Shown here one piece after another: positions 17,057-25,531 of a DNA stretch of 64,000 nt (positions are counted from its first letter, which is position 1; the number at the start of each line of letters is the position of its first letter). The notes under the pieces are model-generated. The model was not told where the DNA came from. It was given only the letters and a program-made list of their open reading frames with translations, and did no database searches. The translations under genes were made by a program, and so were the position numbers. The stretch spans positions 3,082,001-3,146,000 of the forward strand of contig CP124756.1 of the NCBI GenBank assembly GCA_029972225.1. The letters are read 5' to 3'. This DNA is from Candidatus Thiothrix putei. Its GTDB lineage: Bacteria; Pseudomonadota; Gammaproteobacteria; Thiotrichales; Thiotrichaceae.

Positions 17057-17422
17057 TCAGTCCATCGCGACAATAACATTACTACTACTAACATTACTCA
17101 AATCGAAAATACGTGAACGGCTAACACTTCCATCATCAAGTGTTACATCAGCCCGATAAAAACCAGGTTCCAGTTCAATATTAGCGGAATGGCGATTAAT
17201 TGATCTATTATAAATCTCTTTACCATTCTCTAAACGGTAAACTGTCCATGTTACCGGTTGCATGGCTGGCCCATTATTTAACGTAGCCATTAATAATACT
17301 TTTGATTTAGGTATATCACCTACCACACCATAAATAGGAGCACTTTGAACTTGAGCTGCTGTTGCTGACAAAAAAACTAGCGAAGCTGTTGCTAATTGAT
17401 GACAAACTTTTTTAATTACCAT
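17057..17422 (-). CDS. Small exported protein of unknown function
   Basis: 121 residues with a Sec signal peptide (MVIKKVCHQLATASLVFLSA, then TAAQVQSA before the likely cleavage). The mature part, about 90 residues, is predicted mostly beta strand: WTVYRLENGKEIYNR, then FYRADVTLDDGSVSR. This looks like a small beta-sandwich of the kind found in periplasmic or surface proteins, but I do not recognise the family. The start is the ATG 7 nt after AAGGTG; a GTG three codons earlier is possible. Alone on its strand between two terminators or promoters, with two inverted repeats upstream, so probably individually regulated. Confidence 0.65.
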   Translation of the reverse strand: MVIKKVCHQLATASLVFLSATAAQVQSAPIYGVVGDIPKSKVLLMATLNNGPAMQPVTWTVYRLENGKEIYNRSINRHSANIELEPGFYRADVTLDDGSVSRSRIFDLSNVSSSNVIVAMD

Positions 17423-17460
17423 TTTACACACCTTCTTGCTTGCTTTAGTTATGATTAAAT

Positions 17461-17488
17461 AATCTTAAACATTTACACATCTAAGATT
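17461..17488. promoter_or_regulatory. Inverted repeat upstream of the exported-protein gene
   Basis: AATCTTA at 17461-17467 and TAAGATT at 17482-17488 form a perfect 7-bp inverted repeat with a 14-bp spacer. The 28-bp size and place, about 40 bp before the start at 17422, suit a dimeric regulator. Role inferred. Confidence 0.4.
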
Positions 17489-17490
17489 AA

Positions 17491-17504
17491 TTCACTTAAG
17501 TGAA
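17491..17504. promoter_or_regulatory. Perfect palindrome TTCACTTAAGTGAA
   Basis: A 14-bp perfect palindrome next to the inverted repeat at 17461-17488, in the gap between two divergent genes. It could be an operator for the exported-protein gene or, less likely, for suhB, whose extended -10 is about 90 bp away. Confidence 0.4.
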
Positions 17505-17595
17505 AATACAATTCGATTTTTTTTCTGACGCAAATAAAAAAACTGTTGGAACTTTCTTTCCTGCTAGTAACACGGTGCAGAAACACGCCTGCTTG

Positions 17596-17604
17596 TGCTA
17601 TCCT
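17596..17604 (+). promoter_or_regulatory. Extended -10 promoter element of suhB
   Basis: TGC followed by TATCCT is an extended -10 element about 37 bp upstream of the suhB start. No convincing -35 is seen, as is common for this class. The bases just after it (GACGCCCCG) are GC-rich. Confidence 0.4.
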
Positions 17605-17640
17605 GACGCCCCGTAATATCCCCTGTACCGGAGTTTGCTG

Positions 17641-18429
17641 ATGCACCCAATGCTCAGAAAAGCAATAGAAGCCGCACGCGAAGCAGGCGAAGGCATTCGC
17701 CACTACGCCAACAAAGTGCATAAGCTGGATGTCGAAAACAAGGCACACAATGATTTTGTCAGTCAGGTTGACCGCCAAGCCGAACAAGGTATCGTGCGCT
17801 TGCTACAACGTGCCTACCCTGACCACGCCTTCCTAGGTGAAGAAAGCGGTAAACAAGGTGCTGACAGCGATTATGAGTGGATCATTGACCCATTGGATGG
17901 CACAACCAACTTCCTTTACGGCATCCCTCATTATTCGGTTTCAGTTGCCTTAAAACACAAAGGGCGTTTAATGGTTGGCGTGGTGTATGACCCGCTACGA
18001 GATGAAACCTTTGCCGCAGCGCGTGGTGAAGGCGCTACCTTGAATGGGCGGCGTATCCGTGTATCCGAACGCAGCACCCTGCAAAGTGCGTTGTTAGGTA
18101 CCGGCATTCCCTTCCGTGCCAATCAGAATCTCGATCTGTACCTGCAAACCATGAAAGCCTTGTTGCCGGATACCGCTGGTGTGCGCCGCCCCGGTTCGGC
18201 GGCGCTTGATCTGGCCTATGTTGCCAGTGGGCGATTTGATGGTTTTTGGGAATTTGGCCTGAATGAATGGGACATCGCGGCGGGTGTATTGCTGGTGCAA
18301 GAAGCCGGTGGCCTAATCGGTGACATGAAAGGCGACAACACTTTCCTGAAAACCGGTGATGTTGTCGCCGCTAACCCAAAAGTCTTCAAAGAAATGATCA
18401 AACGCCTGCATCCGGTCATGGCGAGATGA
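17641..18429 (+). CDS. suhB: Inositol-1-monophosphatase SuhB
   Basis: 262 residues, a Mg-dependent, Li-sensitive inositol monophosphatase. In enterobacteria SuhB also acts in ribosomal RNA antitermination. The metal-binding motifs are present: GEESG, then WIIDPLDGTTNFLYGIPHY, and later NEWDIAAGVLLVQEAGG. The start was set at ATG giving MHPMLRKAIEAARE, matching the SuhB N-terminus, with CCGGAG 8 nt before; the longer frame begins at a TTG two codons earlier. The gene for a lipoprotein follows after 14 nt. Confidence 0.96.
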   Translation: MHPMLRKAIEAAREAGEGIRHYANKVHKLDVENKAHNDFVSQVDRQAEQGIVRLLQRAYPDHAFLGEESGKQGADSDYEWIIDPLDGTTNFLYGIPHYSVSVALKHKGRLMVGVVYDPLRDETFAAARGEGATLNGRRIRVSERSTLQSALLGTGIPFRANQNLDLYLQTMKALLPDTAGVRRPGSAALDLAYVASGRFDGFWEFGLNEWDIAAGVLLVQEAGGLIGDMKGDNTFLKTGDVVAANPKVFKEMIKRLHPVMAR

Positions 18430-18443
18430 ACTAAAATCAGGGG

Positions 18444-19136
18444 ATGAAACAAGCTAACTTCATCCCCTCTGCTTACTGCCTGCTATTACTCTCGCTGCTG
18501 CCATTAAGTGGCTGCGAACAACGTGATTCCGCCCCACCGCCAGCGCCCCCGGTCGAAGCAATCGCAGAACCCGTCATTATCCCCGACGCTGACAAGTTGC
18601 AACCCGATAATTCCACTGCCATTGTTACATCGGAGCCGGAAACCATGCCAACGCCTCCTGAAAAATCCAATACCTTGAAAATTCCCAAGCTTGCTCAACA
18701 AACGCTGCCGAACAACGAGTTCTCGCTACGCTTCCGCGCCACAGGTGAAAGTTTCTACACCGAAATAAACTTGGAAAATGGCATCCTCAATTACACCTAT
18801 TTTGAAGATACCGATGGACGTTGTGCTCAATGGGTAAAAAGCACCCCTTGCTGGCAAGAGGAGGATCTCAAAACCATCAGCCTCGCCTTACGCCCCGAAG
18901 ATCTCGACAATCTGTATGCCGTCATCAAAGAGAGTGGCGCACTCGCCCTCAAACGCGATACCTTTGGGGGCGCAAAAGCCGGTCAACGCCATTACACCCA
19001 AATCCTTGAAATCATGCTTGACGGTAAGGAAAAGACATTGGTCTACCAAAGTTTTCCGGGGGCTAGTCCAAAACCTGAAGCCTTCGCTCGCTTAGAAACG
19101 GCATTGCTCGAATACGCCCGCGACTTGCCTCATTGA
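18444..19136 (+). CDS. Lipoprotein of unknown function
   Basis: 230 residues. The signal peptide ends in the lipobox LSGC (Cys24). A Pro/Ala/Glu-rich linker (about residues 25-75) leads to a globular domain of about 150 residues, with a conserved-looking core YTYFEDTDGRCAQW and two further Cys that could form disulfides. I do not recognise the family. The Glu after Cys suggests the outer membrane. It is 14 nt downstream of suhB and probably cotranscribed. Its stop abuts the stop of convergent recB with no gap. Confidence 0.75.
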   Translation: MKQANFIPSAYCLLLLSLLPLSGCEQRDSAPPPAPPVEAIAEPVIIPDADKLQPDNSTAIVTSEPETMPTPPEKSNTLKIPKLAQQTLPNNEFSLRFRATGESFYTEINLENGILNYTYFEDTDGRCAQWVKSTPCWQEEDLKTISLALRPEDLDNLYAVIKESGALALKRDTFGGAKAGQRHYTQILEIMLDGKEKTLVYQSFPGASPKPEAFARLETALLEYARDLPH

Positions 19137-22100
19137 TTAATAGCCCATTAATTGATCCAACGCATCAATCAACTCTAATGCCGGTTTGTGGAAAAATACA
19201 CCTGATCCTGCCTGTTCTGGTGTCATGCCGCGCAAAAATAAATACAGCGCCCCCCCAACATGCTGTTCCCATTCGTACCCCCGCAAACGTTGTTGCAAAT
19301 AGCGATGCAACGCTAAACAATAGATCAGGTATTGCAGGTAATAATGGTGTTCCGCCATCGCTTCTTGCATGGCTAACGGGGTGTAATCAGCCAAAGTTCC
19401 ACCCAGTTCATTTGACTTGTAATCCACCACAAAATATTGCCCCTCCGCCACAAACACCAGATCAATAAAGCCCTTCATATAACCCGTAAGCTCATTAAAT
19501 TTTAGCTTGTCGATAGCATGGTGAATGACCTCCCATTCAAGGGGAAGGTGTTGGTGCAGCAAAGCTTGTAATGGTTTCAGACGTAACCGTTCTACCGGAA
19601 AATAGAATTCGAGTTCATCAAGGCGTTGAGATTTCGGCAGGTCGCAAAGACGCTGCTGGGTAAACGACAAGGGGGTATGTAAGGTGTTTTCGAGTAGCTG
19701 TGCACCTGCTGCCAACCAGCGTTCTGGCAAACCATGCCGTTTTAGTGCAGGACGCAATACAGTGTCATGCTGTGCTGAAAGCGGTTGGGTAAAATCCAGT
19801 TCTTCCAGCATTTTATGCAAACAGCTTCCAGCTTTTGCACCACGTGGAAATACATCGCCACGACCCCGGTCGCTGAGCGCAGTCGAAGCGAATACCAGCG
19901 TGTCATAGTCCGGGCGCTCATCTTCTTTGCCTGCCGCTAAACCGCTGAAACTACCGACTTTGGGTATCGGTGCATAACGTTGCTGGTAACGGCGGATACT
20001 GGGTTGCCATTGCCGATTGTCTGGCTGATAACGTAGCGGCGTTTCATTCACCGGCAATGTCTCATGGCTGATACGGCCTGCGGACTGCTCCACGAGATGC
20101 GCTAATTGGGTATGCATCAAACGCTGACGTTCATCAGGTTGCATTCCTTCTTTACGCAATTTACCGAGAATTTCCTTACTCTGCGGCAATGTGCCGAACA
20201 GCAGCCAACCCAATGCTGAATAGTAGTCGAAATGGTTAAGGCGTCCGCTCACCAAAGTGACGGTGCAATGGTATTTGGCACGGGTCAGCGCCACATACAA
20301 TAAGCGCAGGCTTTCAGCCTGTTCAGCCTCCCGGAAACAGCGCCGCGCAGCATCACCCGCTAGAGCATCGGCTTGCAGACGCGAAACGCCTCCGGCTGAA
20401 CCCGCATCATACCAACTGAACCAAGTGCTGGCTTTGGCATCACGTTCCACCCACAAATAAGGGCAATACACAATACCGTACTCTAGCCCTTTACTTTTGT
20501 GGATGGTGGTAATTTGCACCAAATCCTCATCACTTTCTAAGCGCAACTCATGGGCTTCGTCTTTCTCACCTGCCTCCGCTTTTTGCTGCAACCAGCGAAC
20601 CAAGGCGTGCATTCCATGACCTTGCAAACGACTCTCGGTATGGATGAGTTCTGCTAAATGCAATAAATTGGTAAGGCGGCGTTCACCATCCGCTAACGCT
20701 AATAAGTGTGTATAGCGCTGGCGTTGCAACATCCACTGTCGAAACATCGGCATAAAGCCTTGAGTGTGCCATGTTTTATGCCAACGGTGGAAGGCTTCGA
20801 GTTCGGCTTCCAGTGACGCAGGATTATCGTCCAACACCAACAAGTCTTGTGCAGTAAAACCACACAGTTCAGTCACCAGTGCTTGTTTAAGCGCCGTTTC
20901 ATTACCCGGCTCGGCAATGGCACGTAATATCGCCCGGAAATCAGCCGCTTCACGGGTGCAAAAAATACTGTCACGTGATTTTTGTACACTGGCAATGCCA
21001 CGTGCCAACAACGCCTGCTTAATCTGCTCACCCTGCTGGTTTTCTCGCACCAATACCGCAATATCGCTGCTTTCCACCGGGCGGTCGCCAATCTTAGCTG
21101 CCCCCATACGGGCAGCATTCAACAAACGGGCAATGTCATCAGCAACCGCTTCAGCCATTGCAGCCTGTACGCTGGTGCTATTAAAATCCTCCTCCAGCGA
21201 ATCCCAATCCCACAAACGGATAGGCGACAATGGCGGCTCTACCCGCAAACTGTCTTGAGCTTTACCTGCACTAACCATTTCATAAGCAATATCACTGCGG
21301 AATGGATTGGCAGATTGATCAAATAGGTGGTTCAACCCTTGCAACAAATCGGGGTGCGAACGAAAATTATGTTGCAGCGTGTAGTGGTGCTGAGTGCTGT
21401 TGGCGGCTTTCAGGTAGGTATAAATATCCGCCCCCCGAAAACCGTAAATCGCTTGTTTGGGGTCACCTACGTAAAATACCGGTTGTTCCGGCTTATCGCG
21501 GTAGATGCGCTCGAAAATCTCGTACTGAATCGGGTCAGTATCTTGAAACTCATCAATTAATGCCGCTTGGTATTTCAGCGCCAAACGCGGTGCAAAATCG
21601 GGATGTTGTTCCAAGGCATCGCGCAAATGCAGCAGTAAATCATCAAAAGTAAGAATCCCTAATTGCTGTTTCCGCAGTGGCAATTCAGCACGCAGGTGGT
21701 GCAGTAATTGCCAACGCAAGTGTTCCAACGCGGCTTGTTCACCTTCCTGCTGGGCGTAATCTGCCGCGATTAATGCCTCTACTTGCGCAAAAAACGTATG
21801 CTCTGGGGTGGCTTTACCGTCTTTGGTTTTGTCTGTCAGCACGTTTGGCGTGAAACGCTCAAGCACCTCATGGGGCAACGCCAACGGTTGCGCAAAATAG
21901 GTATCCAGCTTGCCCGCCCAGTTCGGCACATGGCGTTTATTGTAAGTGCTGCCATTGAGCGCCCCGCCTAGCAATAAGCTGACAATAGCGTCACGTTCAC
22001 TTACCCACGTCTGCTGACAGGTTTGCAAGGCTTGGGCAAATGCCGTCTGTAACTGCGCAAATGACTCATTCGTCACCTGCGGCATATCGGTGCGCAAATA

Positions 22101-22670
22101 CGGCTTGCCAATAAAGTTACGCACATCGGCAAGCAAACTGTCCGGGGTCAGGCTGCGTTTTTGCAATAACCGCAAATGCAGCGCATCGGGTTTCAGGAAA
22201 TGTTGATACCAAAACTTGTCAGTGAGTTCAGTCAATAAGCTGTCTTCATTAGTCACCAATTCGGTTTCAAACGGCATTCGTGCTTCAAAAGCATTTTCGG
22301 ATAATACCCGCTTACAAAAACCATGAATGGTAAATACCGCCGCTTCGTCGAAACTTACCAATGCCAATTGCAAGCGCTGAATGCAGTCATGCAACGGAGT
22401 TTCTGTCAGCAATACTTCATACGTTTCCTCATGTGGGCGCTCTTCCAGAAAGGCCAAGGCATCTGCCAAACGCTTACGGATACGGTCACGTAACTCAGCG
22501 GTTGCCGCTTCGGTATAAGTCACTACCAAAACCTTGTCGACGGTTAGGCCATAGACAGCAATGAGGCGCAGGTAGAGCCAGGAAATTGTCCAGGTTTTAC
22601 CGGTTCCGGCGCTGGCTTCGATCAGGTTGGTTCCCACTAAGGATACTGTTTGGGCATTCAGTGTTTGCAT
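19137..22670 (-). CDS. recB: RecBCD enzyme subunit RecB
   Basis: 1177 residues, normal for RecB. It is the 3'-5' helicase and nuclease subunit of RecBCD, which resects double-strand breaks and loads RecA at Chi. UvrD-like helicase motifs are in order: Walker A EASAGTGKT (residues 18-26), LIDEFQDTDPIQ (II), YVGDPKQAIYGFRGAD (III), TTIHKSKGLEY (V) and RLLYVALTRAKY (VI). The C-terminal nuclease has GFIDLVF and VVDYKSNELGG, with the catalytic Asp and Lys. A short palindromic repeat sits in the linker before the nuclease. The ATG giving MQTLNAQTV was preferred to an upstream TTG; no clear ribosome site helps. recC and recD are not in this window. Confidence 0.97.
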   Translation of the reverse strand: MQTLNAQTVSLVGTNLIEASAGTGKTWTISWLYLRLIAVYGLTVDKVLVVTYTEAATAELRDRIRKRLADALAFLEERPHEETYEVLLTETPLHDCIQRLQLALVSFDEAAVFTIHGFCKRVLSENAFEARMPFETELVTNEDSLLTELTDKFWYQHFLKPDALHLRLLQKRSLTPDSLLADVRNFIGKPYLRTDMPQVTNESFAQLQTAFAQALQTCQQTWVSERDAIVSLLLGGALNGSTYNKRHVPNWAGKLDTYFAQPLALPHEVLERFTPNVLTDKTKDGKATPEHTFFAQVEALIAADYAQQEGEQAALEHLRWQLLHHLRAELPLRKQQLGILTFDDLLLHLRDALEQHPDFAPRLALKYQAALIDEFQDTDPIQYEIFERIYRDKPEQPVFYVGDPKQAIYGFRGADIYTYLKAANSTQHHYTLQHNFRSHPDLLQGLNHLFDQSANPFRSDIAYEMVSAGKAQDSLRVEPPLSPIRLWDWDSLEEDFNSTSVQAAMAEAVADDIARLLNAARMGAAKIGDRPVESSDIAVLVRENQQGEQIKQALLARGIASVQKSRDSIFCTREAADFRAILRAIAEPGNETALKQALVTELCGFTAQDLLVLDDNPASLEAELEAFHRWHKTWHTQGFMPMFRQWMLQRQRYTHLLALADGERRLTNLLHLAELIHTESRLQGHGMHALVRWLQQKAEAGEKDEAHELRLESDEDLVQITTIHKSKGLEYGIVYCPYLWVERDAKASTWFSWYDAGSAGGVSRLQADALAGDAARRCFREAEQAESLRLLYVALTRAKYHCTVTLVSGRLNHFDYYSALGWLLFGTLPQSKEILGKLRKEGMQPDERQRLMHTQLAHLVEQSAGRISHETLPVNETPLRYQPDNRQWQPSIRRYQQRYAPIPKVGSFSGLAAGKEDERPDYDTLVFASTALSDRGRGDVFPRGAKAGSCLHKMLEELDFTQPLSAQHDTVLRPALKRHGLPERWLAAGAQLLENTLHTPLSFTQQRLCDLPKSQRLDELEFYFPVERLRLKPLQALLHQHLPLEWEVIHHAIDKLKFNELTGYMKGFIDLVFVAEGQYFVVDYKSNELGGTLADYTPLAMQEAMAEHHYYLQYLIYCLALHRYLQQRLRGYEWEQHVGGALYLFLRGMTPEQAGSGVFFHKPALELIDALDQLMGY
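19870..19891. repeat. Short palindromic repeat inside recB
   Basis: A 5-bp inverted repeat (TCGCT/AGCGA) encloses the 12-base core GAGCGCAGTCGA. The same core occurs at 36648-36659 in maf with different but again complementary flanks. Here, on the coding strand, it is read as A-S-T-A-L-S-D in the linker before the nuclease domain. Confidence 0.7.
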
Positions 22671-22766
22671 GGCAGTGTTCAACAATATTTCATTTAAGTG
22701 TCAACCGAATCTGAGCTTAATCGTTATTCATATTGAACAAAGCCCATAGAGTCCCCTAAATAGTTC

Positions 22767-22772
22767 ATTATA
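22767..22772 (-). promoter_or_regulatory. Candidate recB -10 element
   Basis: On the minus strand this reads TATAAT, a perfect -10 hexamer, about 97 bp before the recB start. No good -35 is visible at 16-18 bp, so the call is tentative. Confidence 0.35.
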
Positions 22773-22801
22773 AAAATTTCAATAGCCCTTAATACCTTAA
22801 C

Positions 22802-22830
22802 CCCTCCTGCGCCGGAGGGTTTTTATTTTA
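22802..22830 (+). terminator. Rightward intrinsic terminator between recB and smpB
   Basis: CCCTCC and GGAGGG pair around a TGCGCC loop and are followed by TTTTTATTTTA, a strong U-tract on the plus strand. Both flanking genes run leftward, so this terminator faces against them. It may stop read-through from the suhB group crossing recB antisense, or an unseen small RNA. Confidence 0.75.
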
Positions 22831-23313
22831 ATGCCGTTTCATCAAGCGTTCTTTTTCACGACCCCAGTCACGTTCTTTTTCGGAATCGCGCTTGTCGTGT
22901 TGTTGTTTACCTTTTGCCAAACCGATTTCAACTTTGACACGGTTATTTTTCCAATACATCGCCAAGGGTACAACGGTATAACCCTTGCGATCGACCGCGT
23001 TATTGAGCTTGACGATTTCGGTATCGTGCAGTAACAGTTTGCGGGTGCGCAAGGAATCAGGAATGATGTGGGTGGAGGCGGATAATAAGGCGCTGATGTG
23101 TGCGCCAAACAAAAACACTTCGCCTTTTTCGAGAATCACATAACTTTCTTTGAGCTGGATGCGCCCTGCCCTAAGGCTTTTCACTTCCCAGCCTTGCAGC
23201 ACCAAACCCGCCTCGAAGGTTTGCTCGATGTAATAGTCGTGGCGTGCCTGCCTGTTCACGGCAATGCTTTTGCTGCCGGGAGCACTTTTCTTCTTGGTCG
23301 TCGCTTTTGCCAT
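22828..23313 (-). CDS. smpB: SsrA-binding protein SmpB
   Basis: 161 residues. SmpB binds tmRNA and brings it to stalled ribosomes for trans-translation. Visible are [38 protein letters not shown], and the basic C-terminal tail ([19 protein letters not shown]) that reads the empty mRNA channel. The start was set at the ATG giving MAKATTKKK, the usual SmpB beginning; the frame extends 22 codons upstream without family similarity. The tmRNA gene ssrA, often nearby, was not seen. Confidence 0.97.
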   Translation of the reverse strand: MAKATTKKKSAPGSKSIAVNRQARHDYYIEQTFEAGLVLQGWEVKSLRAGRIQLKESYVILEKGEVFLFGAHISALLSASTHIIPDSLRTRKLLLHDTEIVKLNNAVDRKGYTVVPLAMYWKNNRVKVEIGLAKGKQQHDKRDSEKERDWGREKERLMKRH

Positions 23314-23351
23314 GAGGGTAATAATCGCCATGCAAGTTAAGGAAACATGAA

Positions 23352-23376
23352 ATGATACGCGGGTTTGCCGTATCAT
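23352..23376. promoter_or_regulatory. Inverted repeat in the smpB-moxR divergent promoter region
   Basis: ATGATACG (23352-23359) and CGTATCAT (23369-23376) form a perfect 8-bp inverted repeat with a 9-bp spacer, 39 bp upstream of smpB and 34 bp upstream of the ATPase gene. The 25-bp symmetric layout is typical of a dimer-binding operator. The regulator is unknown. Confidence 0.45.
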
Positions 23377-23409
23377 CAAGCGCTTTGTGACAATACTACA
23401 GGATTCCCC

Positions 23410-24453
23410 ATGCGCCCAGCTTCACTCAGTTCCATTCTCGACAAAGAGTTTCTCGGCACGTTAGAAGGTCATCATACCCCCGTAATGTTGTGGGGGCCGC
23501 CGGGTGTAGGCAAGTCGCAAATTGTGGCGCAAGTCGGGGTTCGCCACACAGTTCCCGTGATTGACGTGCGTTTATCGCAAATGGAACCCAGCGATTTACG
23601 CGGCATTCCTTTCCGTGATAAGGAATTGGTGGAATGGGCGATTCCCTCCATGTTGCCGGATGAAGAGCGCCACGGGGCAATGGGTATTTTGTTTCTGGAT
23701 GAAATCACCTCCGCCGTGCCAAGCGTATCTGCCGCTGCGTATCAGTTGATTCTGGATCGACGCTTGGGTGATTACCGCGTACCGGATGGCTGGGCAATCT
23801 TTGCTGCGGGCAACCGCCAAGGCGATCGGGGCGTGACTTACACCATGCCCGCCCCTTTAGCCAACCGCTTTTCACACTTTGAAGTGGATTTGAATTTGGA
23901 TGACTGGGTAGCGTGGGCATACAAGCACCATATCGACGAACGCATTATCGGCTTTTTGCGCTTCCGCCCTGAACAATTGTTTAACTTTGATCCGGCACAC
24001 AATCCGGTCGCCTTCCCTACCCCGCGTTCGTGGGAATTTGCGCACCGCGCCTTGCAGAAATTTGGCAATTCCCCCAATTTATTGCTGGGAACTTTGCAAG
24101 CCTGTGTCGGGCCAGCGGCGGGTATTGAGCTGAAAGCGTTTGTGGATAGCCTCGATCAAATGCCAGACTTGGATGCGATTTTGCGCGGTGAAGATGTCAA
24201 ATCGCCCAAAGAAGTGGATTTGCAATACGCGGTGGCTTCGTCACTGGTAGGGCGGGCAATTCGTGCAAAGGGTACGCCAGAAGCAGCGGAAACTTACGGG
24301 CATATTCTCAATTACGCCAAGGCATTTCCGCTGAAAGAAATGGGCGTGATGTTGGTGTCGGACATGCTCCGCGCGGTGGGAGATGAGATTTTTGGAATTC
24401 CGGCGTTTGCGCAGTGGGCGCAGTCGATTGGCGATATTATGTTGTACGATTAA
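23410..24453 (+). CDS. MoxR-family AAA+ ATPase
   Basis: 347 residues. Walker A is GPPGVGKS near residue 30, Walker B is ILFLDEI near residue 98, and sensor 1 lies in WAIFAAGNR with the following [13 protein letters not shown]. MoxR ATPases act as chaperones that insert cofactors or remodel complexes, normally together with a von Willebrand factor A protein encoded next door. No VWA gene is adjacent; a sirtuin gene follows after 26 nt. The ATG giving MRPASLSS is preceded by AGGA, while the longer frame starts inside the inverted repeat region. Confidence 0.88.
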   Translation: MRPASLSSILDKEFLGTLEGHHTPVMLWGPPGVGKSQIVAQVGVRHTVPVIDVRLSQMEPSDLRGIPFRDKELVEWAIPSMLPDEERHGAMGILFLDEITSAVPSVSAAAYQLILDRRLGDYRVPDGWAIFAAGNRQGDRGVTYTMPAPLANRFSHFEVDLNLDDWVAWAYKHHIDERIIGFLRFRPEQLFNFDPAHNPVAFPTPRSWEFAHRALQKFGNSPNLLLGTLQACVGPAAGIELKAFVDSLDQMPDLDAILRGEDVKSPKEVDLQYAVASSLVGRAIRAKGTPEAAETYGHILNYAKAFPLKEMGVMLVSDMLRAVGDEIFGIPAFAQWAQSIGDIMLYD

Positions 24454-24479
24454 ACCCTAGCGGAGGGAGACTTAATCAC

Positions 24480-25226
24480 ATGACCCAATACTCCAACATC
24501 GTCATCCTCACCGGCGCTGGCATCTCCGCCGAATCCGGCATTCAGACATTCCGTGCCAGTGACGGCTTGTGGCACAACCACCGCATCGAAGACGTTGCCA
24601 CCCCGCAAGGTTTCGCCAACAACCCCGCGCTGGTACACGAGTTTTACAATACGCGCCGTCAGCAATTACGCGACCCCGCTGTGCAACCCAACGCTGCCCA
24701 CCTCGCCCTCGCACAACTGGAACGTGAACATTCCGGCAACATGCTACTCATCACCCAAAACGTCGATGATCTGCACGAACGCGCTGGCAGCGAAAACTTG
24801 CTGCACATGCACGGCGAATTGAACAAAATTCGCTGCAACCATTGCGGCATGGGTTACGGTTGCATGGAAGACATCGGCACACACACACACTGCAAAAGCT
24901 GTGGCAAAACCGGCGGAATGCGACCACATATCGTCTGGTTTGGTGAAATGCCTTTTCACATGCGCAATATAGAACAGGCATTGAACGACTGCGATTTATT
25001 CATCTCTATTGGCACATCAGGGCAAGTTTACCCCGCTGCGGGTTTTGTTGAGTTCGCCCGTCAACAAGGCGCTCACACGGTAGAACTAAACCTCGACCCC
25101 AGCAGCAATAGCGAAATGTTTCACCAGTCCATCAATGGCTTAGCCAGCCAAATTGTACCAACGTTTGTCGAAACACTATTGGCTTCACGGCTTAGCCTAT
25201 TCCCAACTGTAATGAGATGTTTTTAA
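24480..25226 (+). CDS. cobB: NAD-dependent protein deacylase (class III sirtuin, CobB-like)
   Basis: 248 residues. It removes acyl groups from lysines using NAD. Visible: GAGISAESGI with RASDGLW (NAD binding), TQNVDDLH, catalytic His111 in HMHGEL, and a Zn ribbon with Cys119, Cys122, Cys138 and Cys141. Tyr56 and Arg59 (FYNTRR) match the Tyr-x-x-Arg pair that lets CobB and SIRT5 accept succinyl- and malonyl-lysine. The ATG 7 nt after GGGAGACTT... was chosen; the longer frame begins inside the ATPase gene. It is probably cotranscribed with the MoxR-like gene. Confidence 0.93.
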   Translation: MTQYSNIVILTGAGISAESGIQTFRASDGLWHNHRIEDVATPQGFANNPALVHEFYNTRRQQLRDPAVQPNAAHLALAQLEREHSGNMLLITQNVDDLHERAGSENLLHMHGELNKIRCNHCGMGYGCMEDIGTHTHCKSCGKTGGMRPHIVWFGEMPFHMRNIEQALNDCDLFISIGTSGQVYPAAGFVEFARQQGAHTVELNLDPSSNSEMFHQSINGLASQIVPTFVETLLASRLSLFPTVMRCF

Positions 25227-25246
25227 CCAAAATTGCACGTAGGCAT

Positions 25247-25272
25247 AAAAAAACCCGCTGAGATGCGGGTTT
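25247..25272. terminator. Intrinsic terminator downstream of tRNA-Ser
   Basis: AAACCCGC and GCGGGTTT pair around a TGAGAT loop. On the minus strand the stem runs into seven T, a strong terminator for the tRNA transcript. On the plus strand it could also end the sirtuin transcript, though with only three T. Confidence 0.85.
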
Positions 25273-25305
25273 CAGGATGTTTTAGAACGTCACCGTTCTT
25301 TAATA

Positions 25306-25393
25306 TGGCGGAGAGCGAGGGATTCGAACCCCCGGAGGTTTAACCCTCAACGGTTTTCAAGACCGCCGCCTTCGACCACTCGACCAGCTCTCC
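25306..25393 (-). tRNA. tRNA-Ser (anticodon UGA)
   Basis: Read on the minus strand, an 88-nt tRNA with encoded CCA. The acceptor stem is GGAGAGC against GCTCTCC with discriminator G. The anticodon arm CGGTC-TTGAAAA-CCG gives anticodon TGA. A long variable arm (about 15 nt, GTTGAGGGTTAAACC) and the T arm GGGGGTTCGAATCCC are typical of serine tRNA. A U-rich terminator follows. Confidence 0.97.
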
Positions 25394-25465
25394 GAAGGAT
25401 GCGTATACTACTTAAAATGCGGCTGGATTTCTAGTACTTTTTCTAGGAAAGGTTTGGTTTTCTGT

Positions 25466-25495
25466 CTGTCAGCCATGGGGTGGCTATGTTAGAAT
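25466..25495 (+). promoter_or_regulatory. Promoter of purM-purN
   Basis: CTGTCA (25466-25471) and TAGAAT (25490-25495) with an 18-bp spacer; the -10 is preceded by TGT, making an extended -10. Transcription would begin near 25502, which leaves almost no leader for the ATG at 25505 and favours the ATG at 25532 as the purM start. Confidence 0.55.
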
Positions 25496-25531
25496 CCACC
25501 TTTTATGACTGCCCTAATCGAGACAGGCTTA

